Shown here: one piece after another, positions 10,443 through 19,993 of the stretch | How positions within the stretch are numbered: the stretch's first letter is position 1 | Layout of the letters: each line of letters begins with the position of its first letter | NCBI GenBank assembly: GCA_011526375.1 | Contig: WTIT01000068.1 | Coordinates: 24,863-77,022 of the forward strand | Direction: 5' to 3' | Length of the DNA: 52,160 nucleotides | Source of the DNA: Methanobacteriota archaeon | GTDB taxonomy: Archaea > Thermoplasmatota > Poseidoniia > Poseidoniales > Poseidoniaceae | Translations under genes and position numbers: made by a program | The notes under the pieces: generated by a model | Told to the model about the DNA's origin: nothing | Database searches by the model: none | What the model saw: the letters and a program-made list of their open reading frames with translations, nothing else

Positions 10443-11983
10443 CAAATCACATCCACCTGAATTGAGTCTGATGTTGAGTTTCCTTCATCATCGGTAATCC
10501 TTAGCTCAAAGCGATAATTACCTATGGCTAGCTTAACTCTTAGTTTTGGCAAATCTGAAATTTCTTTACCTGATTCGTCAACCCATGAGTAACTTACAAT
10601 ACGATTAATATCACCCTTAGTATTACTACTATCAAGAATAATAATTGCTGAACCTTCATCTCCAGATTTGTATTTTTGGTCATCTCCCGCGCTTGCTATG
10701 GGCATATTAATCACTGGTTCATAACCATATAAATCTTGCAAAATTGTATCCTCGTTTGTCGAAGTTATTGCTTCGCTATCTGTTGATGATTCTTCCTCTT
10801 CCAAAGCGGATAATAGTTGACTTAAATCATCAAAACCATGCTCAGTTTGAGAATCAATAACTAATGATTCGAATTTATCATCTTCTGAATAAATATCTTC
10901 AGGTTTTGCCGTTTCGAGTTCACTTGGAGTTTCAAACCACTCAGTCAATTCTGATTTATCCCTTTCAAGCAAATCGTTTGAGATATCGATAAATCCTATT
11001 GGCTCGTTATTAGTATAATCATTTTGATCATCACCAGCAAAATAAAATGAATTGCTAATTTTAGAATATGCTGTATATTGTATAATTCCTTGATGTTCTA
11101 TCATCCAGTTTTTTCCGTCGTTCATGATACCATGCAGATAGAACCACGACCCAGCAATTATGCCGTCATTTATCACATCAAGAGTTTTGATTGGAAATTT
11201 ACAATCAGCAATCGTTTTTGACAATTGGAATCCAGAACCGTTCTTTTTCTCAAGCAAGCATATTGAGCCATCGTCAAATCCAAGATAACAGCCCTTAGAG
11301 CCAGAAGAAACTTCAATCAATCTGCTTTTTACCTCATCTCGCATTATCAATTTATCATTTTTAATATCCCACACCTCTAATTCAAGAGCCTCCTCATCGC
11401 CTGGCACTATGGCATAACCCTCACGACCAATAATGAGTTCGCCCGTCAGGTTAACACCGATTCCAGTAATAGATTCTCCTACTTTTCCTCTTGCGGGTCT
11501 TTTCCAAATTGTATTTTCACCGTCAAAGCAAAACACTGAACCGTCTTCCTGTACAATTATCAATCCTAACTCAGATGATAATATTCTGATGACGGAATTA
11601 AAGTGTAAATTTCTCTTGGTTATATTACCAGTGTAATCCACAATCAATAACCTACCAAGGTTATCAACAACTGCCACGAAATCATCGCATTTCTCTATCA
11701 GAGATGTACCGCCATCTATTTCACATTCCCAAATTGTTTCAAGCTCATTATCAAGACATCTTAACCCGAAATTATCATCTCCACAATAGAGATTTTTTTT
11801 GTCAAAGAATATCCCTTGTATGCTTCCATCTATAGAGACATATTTGTTCTCTAAACCATTGATTGAAACGTTAAGAGTTCCGTTTTTCTCAGACCATGCA
11901 AGAGCACTTCCATCTTTTGAAATTGTAAGTCCAGTTACCATAGACTTAGGAGAAAAAGCAACTCTTACATCATGGGTAAGCAT
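10442..11983 (-). CDS. WD40-like repeat protein with C-terminal PKD-like domain
   Basis: Blade-like repeats from the N-terminus; C-terminal IIILDSSNTKGDINRIVSYSWVDESGKEI...YRFELRITDDEGNSTSDSIQVDVI is PKD-like. Confidence 0.65.
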   Translation of the reverse strand: MLTHDVRVAFSPKSMVTGLTISKDGSALAWSEKNGTLNVSINGLENKYVSIDGSIQGIFFDKKNLYCGDDNFGLRCLDNELETIWECEIDGGTSLIEKCDDFVAVVDNLGRLLIVDYTGNITKRNLHFNSVIRILSSELGLIIVQEDGSVFCFDGENTIWKRPARGKVGESITGIGVNLTGELIIGREGYAIVPGDEEALELEVWDIKNDKLIMRDEVKSRLIEVSSGSKGCYLGFDDGSICLLEKKNGSGFQLSKTIADCKFPIKTLDVINDGIIAGSWFYLHGIMNDGKNWMIEHQGIIQYTAYSKISNSFYFAGDDQNDYTNNEPIGFIDISNDLLERDKSELTEWFETPSELETAKPEDIYSEDDKFESLVIDSQTEHGFDDLSQLLSALEEEESSTDSEAITSTNEDTILQDLYGYEPVINMPIASAGDDQKYKSGDEGSAIIILDSSNTKGDINRIVSYSWVDESGKEISDLPKLRVKLAIGNYRFELRITDDEGNSTSDSIQVDVI

Positions 11984-12149
11984 GCCTTTTCCACATGGTT
12001 AAACATCATTAAGTTCACTATCTAATGATTAATTCAACAAACATGTGATTTCGGGGTTCAAGCGATATTCACTAGGATTCTCAAAATGCAAATCCACTAA
12101 AGTAATACTCAAAGACAAAGAATCCACTTATTTTTCCATTTAATTCTCA

Positions 12150-13688
12150 TCAATTTGAATCATTGTGGATATCGAGGATTTGGTCATCATCATCGAATGA
12201 GGCTTTAGCGCCATCATTACGCTGATCATGTAACTGTGCTAGATATTCCTCTGATATTTCTCCTGTCACATAAACACCATCAAAGCAACTCGAATCAAAT
12301 GTTATATCGCCGGAATTTGAGTTATGAGTAGATTTAACTAAATCCTCTAAGGTTTGATAGAACAGTTTGTCTGATTTGATATGTTGATTTATCTCATCAA
12401 CTGTTCTATCATTAGCCACAAACTCAGATGTTGCTGGCATATCTATCCCGTATACATTTGGATATCTAACTGGAGGGGCTGCCGATGCGAAATATACTTT
12501 TGAGGCACCAGATTCTCTAGCCATCTCTATGATTTGCTTACTAGTAGTTCCTCTTACTATAGAATCGTCAACAAGAAGTACATTCTTACCCTTAAATTCA
12601 TTTTCGATGGTGTTTAATTTTCTCCTGACAGATTTTTCTCTTAACGCTTGACCTGGCATTATGAAAGTCCTACCCACATAACGATTCTTGACAAATCCTT
12701 CTCGATATGGAACACCTAACGAACTAGCCATTTGTAAGGCTGCTATTCTGCCTGAATCTGGAATTGGTATAACTGCATCTATGTCGTGGTCGGGCCATTG
12801 TTCAATTATTCTCTCTGCTAATATCTTTCCTTGATTTAATCTTGCTTCGTAAACCGATATTCCATCAATCACAGAATCTGGCCGAGCAAAATATACGTAT
12901 TCAAAAATACAAGGATTCCTACTGGTCTCTTCTGCACATATTCTGGAAAAAAGATGGCCACTTGAGGAGATAAATATCGCTTCACCTGGTTCTAGATCTC
13001 TTTCAACTTCGAAACCTAAAGCTGTTATTGCGACTGACTCACTGCCTATAATCCATTCTGTTCCATCTTCTGATTCACGTTTACCAAAAATTAGCGGCCT
13101 TATTCCATTAGGGTCACGGAACGCTAGCAAACCATAGCCAGAAATCATTGATACGCAAGCATAGCCACCTTTGACATAACCATTTAATGCAGAAATAGCC
13201 TTGAATACTGTTTCAATATCAAGATGTGGTTCTCCTTCAATGGATAAATCTGAAGAGTATTTTGTTAACTCAACCGCCAAAATATTAAGGAGGATTTCTG
13301 AATCACTTTTTGTGTTCATATGTCTATGATACTTATCTTGTAACATAGACTTCAATTCGGCAGCATTGGTTAAATTACCATTGTGCGCAATGGATAAACC
13401 ATACGGGGAATTAACGTAGAATGGTTGAGACTCTGCTTTTGATGATGTTCCTGCGGTTGGATACCTAACATGACCGATTCCAATATGTCCTTGTAATCTT
13501 TGCATGTGACGTGTATAGAAGATATTGGGTACTAATCCGTTGGATTTTCTAAGTCTAAATTGGCCTTCAAACTCAGTCATTATCCCGGCTGCATCCTGGC
13601 CACGGTGCTGGAGAACTGTTAGACCGTCGTAAATCAATTGATTTACGTGGTAACCCTTCTTACCAACCACCCCAATGATACCGCACAC
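12150..13688 (-). CDS. purF: Amidophosphoribosyltransferase
   Basis: N-terminal nucleophile [11 protein letters not shown] after a GTG start at 13688 (GGTGAGATTGTGTGCGGT); [15 protein letters not shown] motif [14 protein letters not shown]. Confidence 0.95.
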   Translation of the reverse strand: MCGIIGVVGKKGYHVNQLIYDGLTVLQHRGQDAAGIMTEFEGQFRLRKSNGLVPNIFYTRHMQRLQGHIGIGHVRYPTAGTSSKAESQPFYVNSPYGLSIAHNGNLTNAAELKSMLQDKYHRHMNTKSDSEILLNILAVELTKYSSDLSIEGEPHLDIETVFKAISALNGYVKGGYACVSMISGYGLLAFRDPNGIRPLIFGKRESEDGTEWIIGSESVAITALGFEVERDLEPGEAIFISSSGHLFSRICAEETSRNPCIFEYVYFARPDSVIDGISVYEARLNQGKILAERIIEQWPDHDIDAVIPIPDSGRIAALQMASSLGVPYREGFVKNRYVGRTFIMPGQALREKSVRRKLNTIENEFKGKNVLLVDDSIVRGTTSKQIIEMARESGASKVYFASAAPPVRYPNVYGIDMPATSEFVANDRTVDEINQHIKSDKLFYQTLEDLVKSTHNSNSGDITFDSSCFDGVYVTGEISEEYLAQLHDQRNDGAKASFDDDDQILDIHNDSN

Positions 13689-13756
13689 AATCTCACCACA
13701 ATTCAATTAGCAAATGATTGTTTGCTAGATAAGTGGACTCTCTAGCACCTGAGAAA

Positions 13757-13936
13757 TCAAGCCTTAGGACGGTGAGTTTTCTTAGACCAGCCGTATTTGC
13801 GCATCTTAGCAGTAGCGCCGTAACCACATGATGCACAAACGCCTTTTTGCTTGTGGTAAGCATTTCTACCGCATCTTCTACATCTAATGTGTGTAGTCTT
13901 TTGGCGGCGGCCCATAGATGGTGTACCCTTTGACAT
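13757..13936 (-). CDS. rpl37e: 50S ribosomal protein L37e
   Basis: Translated by hand: [59 protein letters not shown]. The track ORF 13693..13968 is a different frame. Confidence 0.95.
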   Translation of the reverse strand: MSKGTPSMGRRQKTTHIRCRRCGRNAYHKQKGVCASCGYGATAKMRKYGWSKKTHRPKA

Positions 13937-13996
13937 AAACTCACCTCAGCGTCCCTGCCACCTACCAATCCTTTATGAAATAAACGGAGACTAATC

Positions 13997-14482
13997 TCAT
14001 TCCTCTTCTAGTGCCATATACGTTTTAGTGAGTTTTGATGGTGCATGAGTGATGGTTGAAAATAGCATACCGAGAGTGATCAATAATGATAGAATTAACG
14101 CGGTTACCGACACTATTGTATGAGCTATATTGTAAACTAATTGTGCCCTTACAGAGCCATTTCCTTCTAATAGCATCGGTCCCTGATTGATGAAAAATAT
14201 GGTCGCTAAAATACCAACTAAAACTGCGATAATCATGGCAAAAATTGGTGCTAGTGGGCGATTTCTCGATTCTCCATAGAAGAACATGTTGCCAAGAAGA
14301 ACTGTTGATGCCAAGATATATGCTGTCAAGGCAGAATTAGCAATTCTAGGATTTATTTCATCAATCCCAAAATTTGCGATTTTATCGTTCATTGAATAAT
14401 CTAAGGCAATTAGCAAGATGATTGGGAATATCAATCCGATAAGGACTAATTTACTACCTGGCTTTCGTTGATTTTCAGCCAA
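13997..14482 (-). CDS. Predicted multi-pass membrane protein
   Basis: Several hydrophobic segments (LVLIGLIFPIILLIALDY, PIFAMIIAVLVGILATIFFI, TIVSVTALILSLLITLGMLF). Confidence 0.6.
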   Translation of the reverse strand: MAENQRKPGSKLVLIGLIFPIILLIALDYSMNDKIANFGIDEINPRIANSALTAYILASTVLLGNMFFYGESRNRPLAPIFAMIIAVLVGILATIFFINQGPMLLEGNGSVRAQLVYNIAHTIVSVTALILSLLITLGMLFSTITHAPSKLTKTYMALEEE

Positions 14483-15274
14483 TTATTCCTCACCTCCGAT
14501 ATTTTCTGCGATTACCTTTGAGACTGCTGACAATTCATCCTCTGTCGGGGCAGTAATAGAATTGGGTTTGGGCAGACTCTTCTCGTAAACAAAAATCACT
14601 AATGCAAATGACAAAATAGCTAGAATAGAACCTATTGCAATACCAATGATGTCAGCTATTGACAACCAGACATATTCTCGAAATTCATTAGATGACACAT
14701 TGGAAGAATCGTAATTCATTGCACAAAGCAAAAACACAAAAGAAACCAATGACATCGCAAATAGATACTTTGATTCACTTTGTCGAGAATCGCCAAAGGC
14801 TAACATGGCAAGACCACCGGCCAACGAAATAGATGATAGAGACAAAACAAAATTTGGCAAGAATATCAACCAATAAGGATTCACTTCGCCAGAGCTCATA
14901 GTTGGTGTAATATCCCACCAATGCATTAATGATAACCATGTAATTCCGATAACAAACAATACTGAACCAAAATATCTATCACTTGATGGTAGTCTTCCAA
15001 CTGGGACGTTACCAGAGTATGCAATCTTGAATAATCCTATCAAGATCATTATACATGGTCCAGCAATGAAGCCGAACAGATGCCCAACCGCGCTGGAAGG
15101 TGATTCCGGGACTATCCAAGGACTTGCTAACACAAAAAACAATCCAATCAATGACAAAAAGGTGCCAATTTTCTTGACCTGAGGTGATGATTTCGTTTGA
15201 GAAAACCACACACCAAACGGAATTAAACCCATTGGCAGCCAAAATAATAAAGCCGCTTGGAGCATTTCATCCAT
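14483..15274 (-). CDS. Predicted multi-pass membrane protein
   Basis: Repeated hydrophobic helices; abuts the downstream membrane protein gene directly. Confidence 0.6.
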   Translation of the reverse strand: MDEMLQAALLFWLPMGLIPFGVWFSQTKSSPQVKKIGTFLSLIGLFFVLASPWIVPESPSSAVGHLFGFIAGPCIMILIGLFKIAYSGNVPVGRLPSSDRYFGSVLFVIGITWLSLMHWWDITPTMSSGEVNPYWLIFLPNFVLSLSSISLAGGLAMLAFGDSRQSESKYLFAMSLVSFVFLLCAMNYDSSNVSSNEFREYVWLSIADIIGIAIGSILAILSFALVIFVYEKSLPKPNSITAPTEDELSAVSKVIAENIGGEE

Positions 15275-15405
15275 GTCCTTTGGAAGGACAGCGGATTAAT
15301 TACTTCATCCCTAAATTTAAGGTTCAGTCGTCTGTTTTCAAAATTAATATCATACGGAGTTTCTAAATACCCGACCTTAGTGGGTCGAATGCTTAAGGTG
15401 ATACC

Positions 15406-15690
15406 ATGGTCAAGATGCCTCGTCAAATAAAGCGATACAGCCCATCGGCTGGTAAGCATACCATGCACACAGTAGAGCGTGTAAAGAAGAAGCGCGCTTC
15501 AGAACTAAAATGGGGTCAAAGAAGATTCCGAAAGGTTATGGCTGGATACAGAGGTTTCCCTCGTCCAAAACCAGATGGAAGAGAGAAGCCAACCAAGAGA
15601 GTCAACATTTTGTTTAGATGCACTGAGACTGGAAAGGCACACTATGCACCATGTCAAAGAGCCAAGAAATTCGAACTAGTCGACAAATGA
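15406..15690 (+). CDS. rpl44e: 50S ribosomal protein L44e (zinc-cysteine-depleted form)
   Basis: MPRQIKRYSPSAGKHTMHTVERVKKKRASELKWGQRRFRKVMAGYRGFPRPKPDG...FELVDK; context before S27e and aIF2alpha. Confidence 0.92.
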   Translation: MVKMPRQIKRYSPSAGKHTMHTVERVKKKRASELKWGQRRFRKVMAGYRGFPRPKPDGREKPTKRVNILFRCTETGKAHYAPCQRAKKFELVDK

Positions 15691-15699
15691 GGTGATTAA

Positions 15700-15870
15700 T
15701 TGTCTGGAAATTTTATCAAAGTATCTTGTAAAGACTGTGGTTCTGAATCTGTAATTTTTTCAAGAGCGACCACAGTAATAGCTTGTTCTGTTTGTGGAGC
15801 AACACTTACCTCGCCATCGGGCGGAAAGGCCAAACTTGTCGGCTGTAGAATGGTCGAAGCAGTTGAATGA
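15700..15870 (+). CDS. rps27e: 30S ribosomal protein S27e
   Basis: TTG start after GAGGTGATTAA; (M)SGNFIKVSCKDCGSESVIFSRATTVIACSVCGATLTSPSGGKAKLVGCRMVEAVE*. Missing from the ORF track. Confidence 0.92.
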   Translation: MSGNFIKVSCKDCGSESVIFSRATTVIACSVCGATLTSPSGGKAKLVGCRMVEAVE

Positions 15871-15885
15871 GGAGGCTGAGCCTCC

Positions 15886-16671
15886 ATGAGTGAACAAGTA
15901 AATTCGCCGGAGGAAGGCGAACTCGTTGTTGTTACGGTAAAGAATGTCAAACAAAATGGTGTTTACGTTGACTTCGATGAATATCCAGGTCTTGAAGGCT
16001 TCATTTTCATTGGCGAAATCGCCAGTGGTTGGGTAAAGAATATTCGAACATTTGTTAGAGATGGACAACGTCTAATCTGTAAGGTAATGAGAACGAAAAA
16101 AGATGGTTCTTCCCTTGAGTTGTCATTGAAATCTGTGTCAGAAGAACGCAGAAGAGATAGATTACAAGAATGGAAAAATGAGCAAAGATCTATCCAACTA
16201 CTGAAAGTACTCGGAGAGAAGATTGGCTGGAATGAGAGTGAGAGAGACTCCATCGGAGAAGATTTAACTTCGGCATTTGGAACATTATATGCATCTTTTG
16301 AAGAAGCAGCAATGAATGAATCGGCAATAATCGACGCAGGATTTGAAGGCGATTGGATAAAAGAATTCGTTGAAATTGCTATTGAGAACATAATTCCACC
16401 CTTCGTTGAAATAAAAGGTAGCTTAAATTTATCAATAAATATTGAAAACGGTGTCCAAGTTATCAAAGAGGCTCTCCAAGCTGCTGAGGATTTTACCTCA
16501 GAAAAAGACGAAATATCTGTCATGTGCTTTTATGACGGAGCGCCTGAATATCGAATTGTACTGAAGGCACCTGATTTCAAAACTGCTGAAGACCTTTGGG
16601 TTGAAGTATCAGAAACCATTGTTGAAAAAATGGAAGAAAGTGGTGGACAAGCAACTAGTTTTAGGGATTAA
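15886..16671 (+). CDS. Translation initiation factor aIF2 alpha subunit
   Basis: S1-type N-terminus GELVVVTVKNVKQNGVYVDFDEYPGLEGFIFIGEIASGWVKNIRTFVRDGQRLICKVM; conserved position after L44e-S27e. Confidence 0.95.
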   Translation: MSEQVNSPEEGELVVVTVKNVKQNGVYVDFDEYPGLEGFIFIGEIASGWVKNIRTFVRDGQRLICKVMRTKKDGSSLELSLKSVSEERRRDRLQEWKNEQRSIQLLKVLGEKIGWNESERDSIGEDLTSAFGTLYASFEEAAMNESAIIDAGFEGDWIKEFVEIAIENIIPPFVEIKGSLNLSINIENGVQVIKEALQAAEDFTSEKDEISVMCFYDGAPEYRIVLKAPDFKTAEDLWVEVSETIVEKMEESGGQATSFRD

Positions 16672-16711
16672 TACCGACTTAATCATAAACGATAACTACT
16701 ACGCAATCAAC

Positions 16712-16948
16712 ATGGCAAGACAACTGTTACAACAATGTGTCGAGTGCCAAGCGTGGACATTTGAACGTAAATGCCCCCACTGTGAAGGAACAGCAAACGC
16801 TGCAGCACCAATAAAATGGTCTCCTGAAGATCAGAGAGCCAACATCCGTCGTAAAATGTACAATGTTGAATCGCAGGATTGGTTGAATTCTCTACCGGAA
16901 TTAGAAAAAATCTCGGATGCTAGAAAAAATTCTTTGGAAGAAGAATGA
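16712..16948 (+). CDS. nop10: H/ACA RNP protein Nop10
   Basis: MARQLLQQCVECQAWTFERKCPHCEGTANAAAPIKWSPEDQRANIRRKMYN...; start at ATG 16712, not 16601. Confidence 0.88.
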   Translation: MARQLLQQCVECQAWTFERKCPHCEGTANAAAPIKWSPEDQRANIRRKMYNVESQDWLNSLPELEKISDARKNSLEEE

Positions 16949-17035
16949 CGGGGACTATTGCTTACCCCGCAAATCTAACTTTTTGTTTGCCATCAATCTC
17001 AAACATTATACTGCTTATTGGACGATTAGACCTCT

Positions 17036-17791
17036 ATGAGTTTATTGATTGAGTGGCGGAATGGCCATGATAATCTGTTGGATGCAAAGATATGCTTATT
17101 CTCATTACCAGGTGTTGGCAATGTTGGAAAAGCAGCAATCGATGCACTAAATTCTACAAATGATGCTGTTGAAGTTGCTAGATTACATCACACAGCATTA
17201 CCACCTCTCGCTACTTTAGACGAAGATGGTTTACTTTCACCTCCCCACTTATCGTTGAGAGCAATCGCTACTAGTGGAGGTGAGTTTTTACTTACATTAA
17301 CTGGAACATCTCAACCTCTTGAACCAAATAATCAAGGGATAATGGCGCGGGAAATACTCGACATGTTAAGCAACTTCGCAATTACTGAATTAGTTGTACT
17401 AGCCGGCATGGTTGATGAAGCTGCAAGGAAAGAAACATTCATTGTTGCTAGTAGCAGTTCTTATCGAGTTGACTTAGAATCACGTGGAGCAAATGTAAGA
17501 CGAGATGAACCCAGTTCTGGTGCAATAGGAATGGCTGCACTATTGTCATCTCTAGGACCCGTTTACGGGATAAATTCTGCCTGCGCAATCGCCACAACAG
17601 TAGGTGCTAGCGGTGACATAATTGCCTCGCAAAAATTATTGAATTCTATCGATTTGTGGTATGGATTAAATCTGGTTATCCCTCAAGATGCCAACAAGAA
17701 ACTAGTTGAGAAGTTAAAACAAATTTCACCACAACATAATAGTGACTTAGTTGCTGAATTAACCCATACCCATGATGCATTTTACATGTAG
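17036..17791 (+). CDS. PAC2 (proteasome assembly chaperone) family protein
   Basis: ICLFSLPGVGNVGKAAIDAL, FAITELVVLAGMVDE; follows Nop10. Confidence 0.85.
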   Translation: MSLLIEWRNGHDNLLDAKICLFSLPGVGNVGKAAIDALNSTNDAVEVARLHHTALPPLATLDEDGLLSPPHLSLRAIATSGGEFLLTLTGTSQPLEPNNQGIMAREILDMLSNFAITELVVLAGMVDEAARKETFIVASSSSYRVDLESRGANVRRDEPSSGAIGMAALLSSLGPVYGINSACAIATTVGASGDIIASQKLLNSIDLWYGLNLVIPQDANKKLVEKLKQISPQHNSDLVAELTHTHDAFYM

Positions 17792-17792
17792 G

Positions 17793-17874
17793 CGCCGAGA
17801 GAGGGATTTGAACCCCCGCGTCTAACGACAGTGGATTTCGAATCCACCGCAATACCGGGCTATGCGATCTCGGC
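17793..17874 (-). tRNA. tRNA-Ser (anticodon CGA)
   Basis: Reverse complement GCCGAGATCGCATAGCCCGGTATTGCGGTGGATTCGAAATCCACTGTCGTTAGACGCGGGGGTTCAAATCCCTCTCTCGGCG: 7-bp acceptor stem, anticodon loop TTCGAAA, long variable arm, TTCAAAT T-loop; CCA not encoded. Confidence 0.96.
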
Positions 17875-17926
17875 CTAAACCCGCCTTAAGCGCCATAGTC
17901 ATAAGCATGATGCTACAGGCACATTC

Positions 17927-18127
17927 ATGCAGATTAGGTTCCACGGAAGAGATTATGATGCTACCATGACATTTGAAAATGAAATAAAATTACGAGATGC
18001 ACTTTTAGAATGTAAAATCCTACCCTCAACTGTAGTAGTAAGCTTCAATGAACAAATCTTGCCATTGACGACAATTATCAAAAATGATATTCAGTTGTTG
18101 GTTACAACTGTCTCCTCAGGTGGTTAG
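17927..18127 (+). CDS. ThiS/MoaD/SAMP-type ubiquitin-like protein
   Basis: 66 aa beta-grasp-like pattern ending in VTTVSSGG; C-terminal diglycine. Confidence 0.75.
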   Translation: MQIRFHGRDYDATMTFENEIKLRDALLECKILPSTVVVSFNEQILPLTTIIKNDIQLLVTTVSSGG

Positions 18128-19956
18128 TCAGATACAATATCAAGTCTAGAATTTCTACCGACCTGACCTCTAAGTTGGTCGGCCCATGCATCAAGTTCTA
18201 TGTTGGATAATAAGACATAATCGCCTTCTTTCGCCATTTCATATTGATGACCCCAATCATTTGTCCAACCAGATACCTTGATTGATTGTTCATTATCAAA
18301 AATAACAAGTCCCTTACGATGCCATTCTCTGCCATTTTTTCCTATTCCCGAACGAGAAAATTTGTAAGCTAATTTCCCAACAATATCCCATCTAGCTCTA
18401 AAATTGAGCAAACTATCTGGATAATCTATCTCATTTGGATTAGCGAGAATCTTGGCAAAAGGATCTATTTTTATTATTAGTTCTCCTTTGTAGTTTGAAC
18501 TAATTATCACATTCTCTAAGTAAATTACGTCATTTTTTCTAAGTCCGCTTGGATAATTTGGCTCGCCTGATTCTGTCAATGAGACTCTAAAATCTATTGT
18601 TGCACGGAATCCATCTTGTATTATTTTCACTTCAGGAGAATCATTTTCTCGATAATTTATTGCATCAATATTTGCACAGATGTTGAACCTTACTGTCAAT
18701 TTGTTAAACTTAACAGGCTTAGTTTCTGTTGCCATGCCAGGGAGTTGATAATTTGATTCAGGTTCACGGTATTCCAAACCTTGACCGCCAGCGCAGAAAG
18801 ATACCCAGTCACAACGATCACATCTTTTCTCGTCACTAGGCGCATCAATTGAAACACCGCCCTCGCTAAATCCTCGCACTGGAGATGGTTTTGCAGGGTA
18901 TTTTTCTATAGAGGATTTTTGACTTTTAATTTCATGCCATAAACCCTCGAGATGATTCTCCATTTCAATCATCTCGGAAACTGTTGGATTCGCTATTGGT
19001 TTAATTACATCAGCGCCTAAATACCATATTTCTAATTCTGATACCACCTCTTTTTTGTTGTGGGTAGTCCACCATAGCATTGCATACATTCTAAGTTGTT
19101 CGACATAATCTCCCGATCTATCACCAATGCCTTTACTGGCTTTAATGTCGACAATTTTTATTGAACCATTCCAGCGATAGACCAAATCATACTCTCCTTG
19201 AAACCAATGATTTGGATGAATAGCGTTCATGCTAAATTGACCGGCTTCTGGCTCTACAAACCAGGGTCTTGCAATCTCCCATGCCTCAAGAATTGTTACC
19301 TTGCCTTGTTTAGCTAACGGATGTCTGCCATTGATTGTATAGCCATAACCATCTGGAGCAGGCCAATGTTCACGAGTGCCTGAACGCCAATTAGACAAAA
19401 TTGAATCATCGATATTGCTGAAACAGTTTTCAACTTCTTTGAGATGATATTTCAAAGCATTATAGCACATTTCCAAGCAGTAGTCAAAATTTATCTCAGA
19501 CCAATCACCGGATTTTCTTTCCTGCCGCTCCCAATCTTTTCTTGCTTGCATAAGTGCTGTTCTAAGGTGGGCCTCCATTCTCTTTTTTGCCCATGCCTCA
19601 AGTTGTTCTAGTGATTTGGGGACTTTATCATCCGGTAATGGAATAATGCGATTTGCTGGCCATGTTATGTCTGCCGCTCTTGAAGGTTTACCATCTCTAT
19701 CCAATGGTATTTTTGAAAGTGTATCCTGTGAAGCATTTGCTAGCAATATTGACGGCGATTCTTTGAACGTGCGGCAAATGGCTTCCTCAACCGCTCGACC
19801 GACATACAACACAGGAATTTGTTTAATTTTAAGTTTCAACACCTTTTCATAAAACCACATTCTTTTACAGGAATTATAGGTATTAACTTGGCTGGCTGAT
19901 AATCTATTATACGGACCAACTGTGTCAAGATTAGAATCAATCTCCGACACCGGCAT
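18124..19956 (-). CDS. RecB/Cas4-like PD-(D/E)XK nuclease with Cys cluster and C-terminal OB-like region
   Basis: RLSASQVNTYNSCKRMWFYE; FQGEYDLVYRWNGSIKIVDIKASKG...YVEQLRMYAMLWW; CDRCDWVSFC. Confidence 0.8.
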   Translation of the reverse strand: MPVSEIDSNLDTVGPYNRLSASQVNTYNSCKRMWFYEKVLKLKIKQIPVLYVGRAVEEAICRTFKESPSILLANASQDTLSKIPLDRDGKPSRAADITWPANRIIPLPDDKVPKSLEQLEAWAKKRMEAHLRTALMQARKDWERQERKSGDWSEINFDYCLEMCYNALKYHLKEVENCFSNIDDSILSNWRSGTREHWPAPDGYGYTINGRHPLAKQGKVTILEAWEIARPWFVEPEAGQFSMNAIHPNHWFQGEYDLVYRWNGSIKIVDIKASKGIGDRSGDYVEQLRMYAMLWWTTHNKKEVVSELEIWYLGADVIKPIANPTVSEMIEMENHLEGLWHEIKSQKSSIEKYPAKPSPVRGFSEGGVSIDAPSDEKRCDRCDWVSFCAGGQGLEYREPESNYQLPGMATETKPVKFNKLTVRFNICANIDAINYRENDSPEVKIIQDGFRATIDFRVSLTESGEPNYPSGLRKNDVIYLENVIISSNYKGELIIKIDPFAKILANPNEIDYPDSLLNFRARWDIVGKLAYKFSRSGIGKNGREWHRKGLVIFDNEQSIKVSGWTNDWGHQYEMAKEGDYVLLSNIELDAWADQLRGQVGRNSRLDIVSD

Positions 19957-19993
19957 GGATTCTCGTTATAGCCTAACCCATTTGAAATCTACC

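Noticed and set aside
13693-13968. Track ORF of 91 aa on the minus strand
   Set aside because: It is an off-frame reading of the rpl37e region; the correct frame gives an unmistakable L37e at 13757..13936.
15963-16523. 186 aa minus-strand ORF
   Set aside because: Antisense to aIF2alpha, a strongly supported gene; shadow ORF.
17791-17793. tRNA-Ser gene ending next to the PAC2 stop codon
   Set aside because: Tight convergent packing is normal in such compact genomes.
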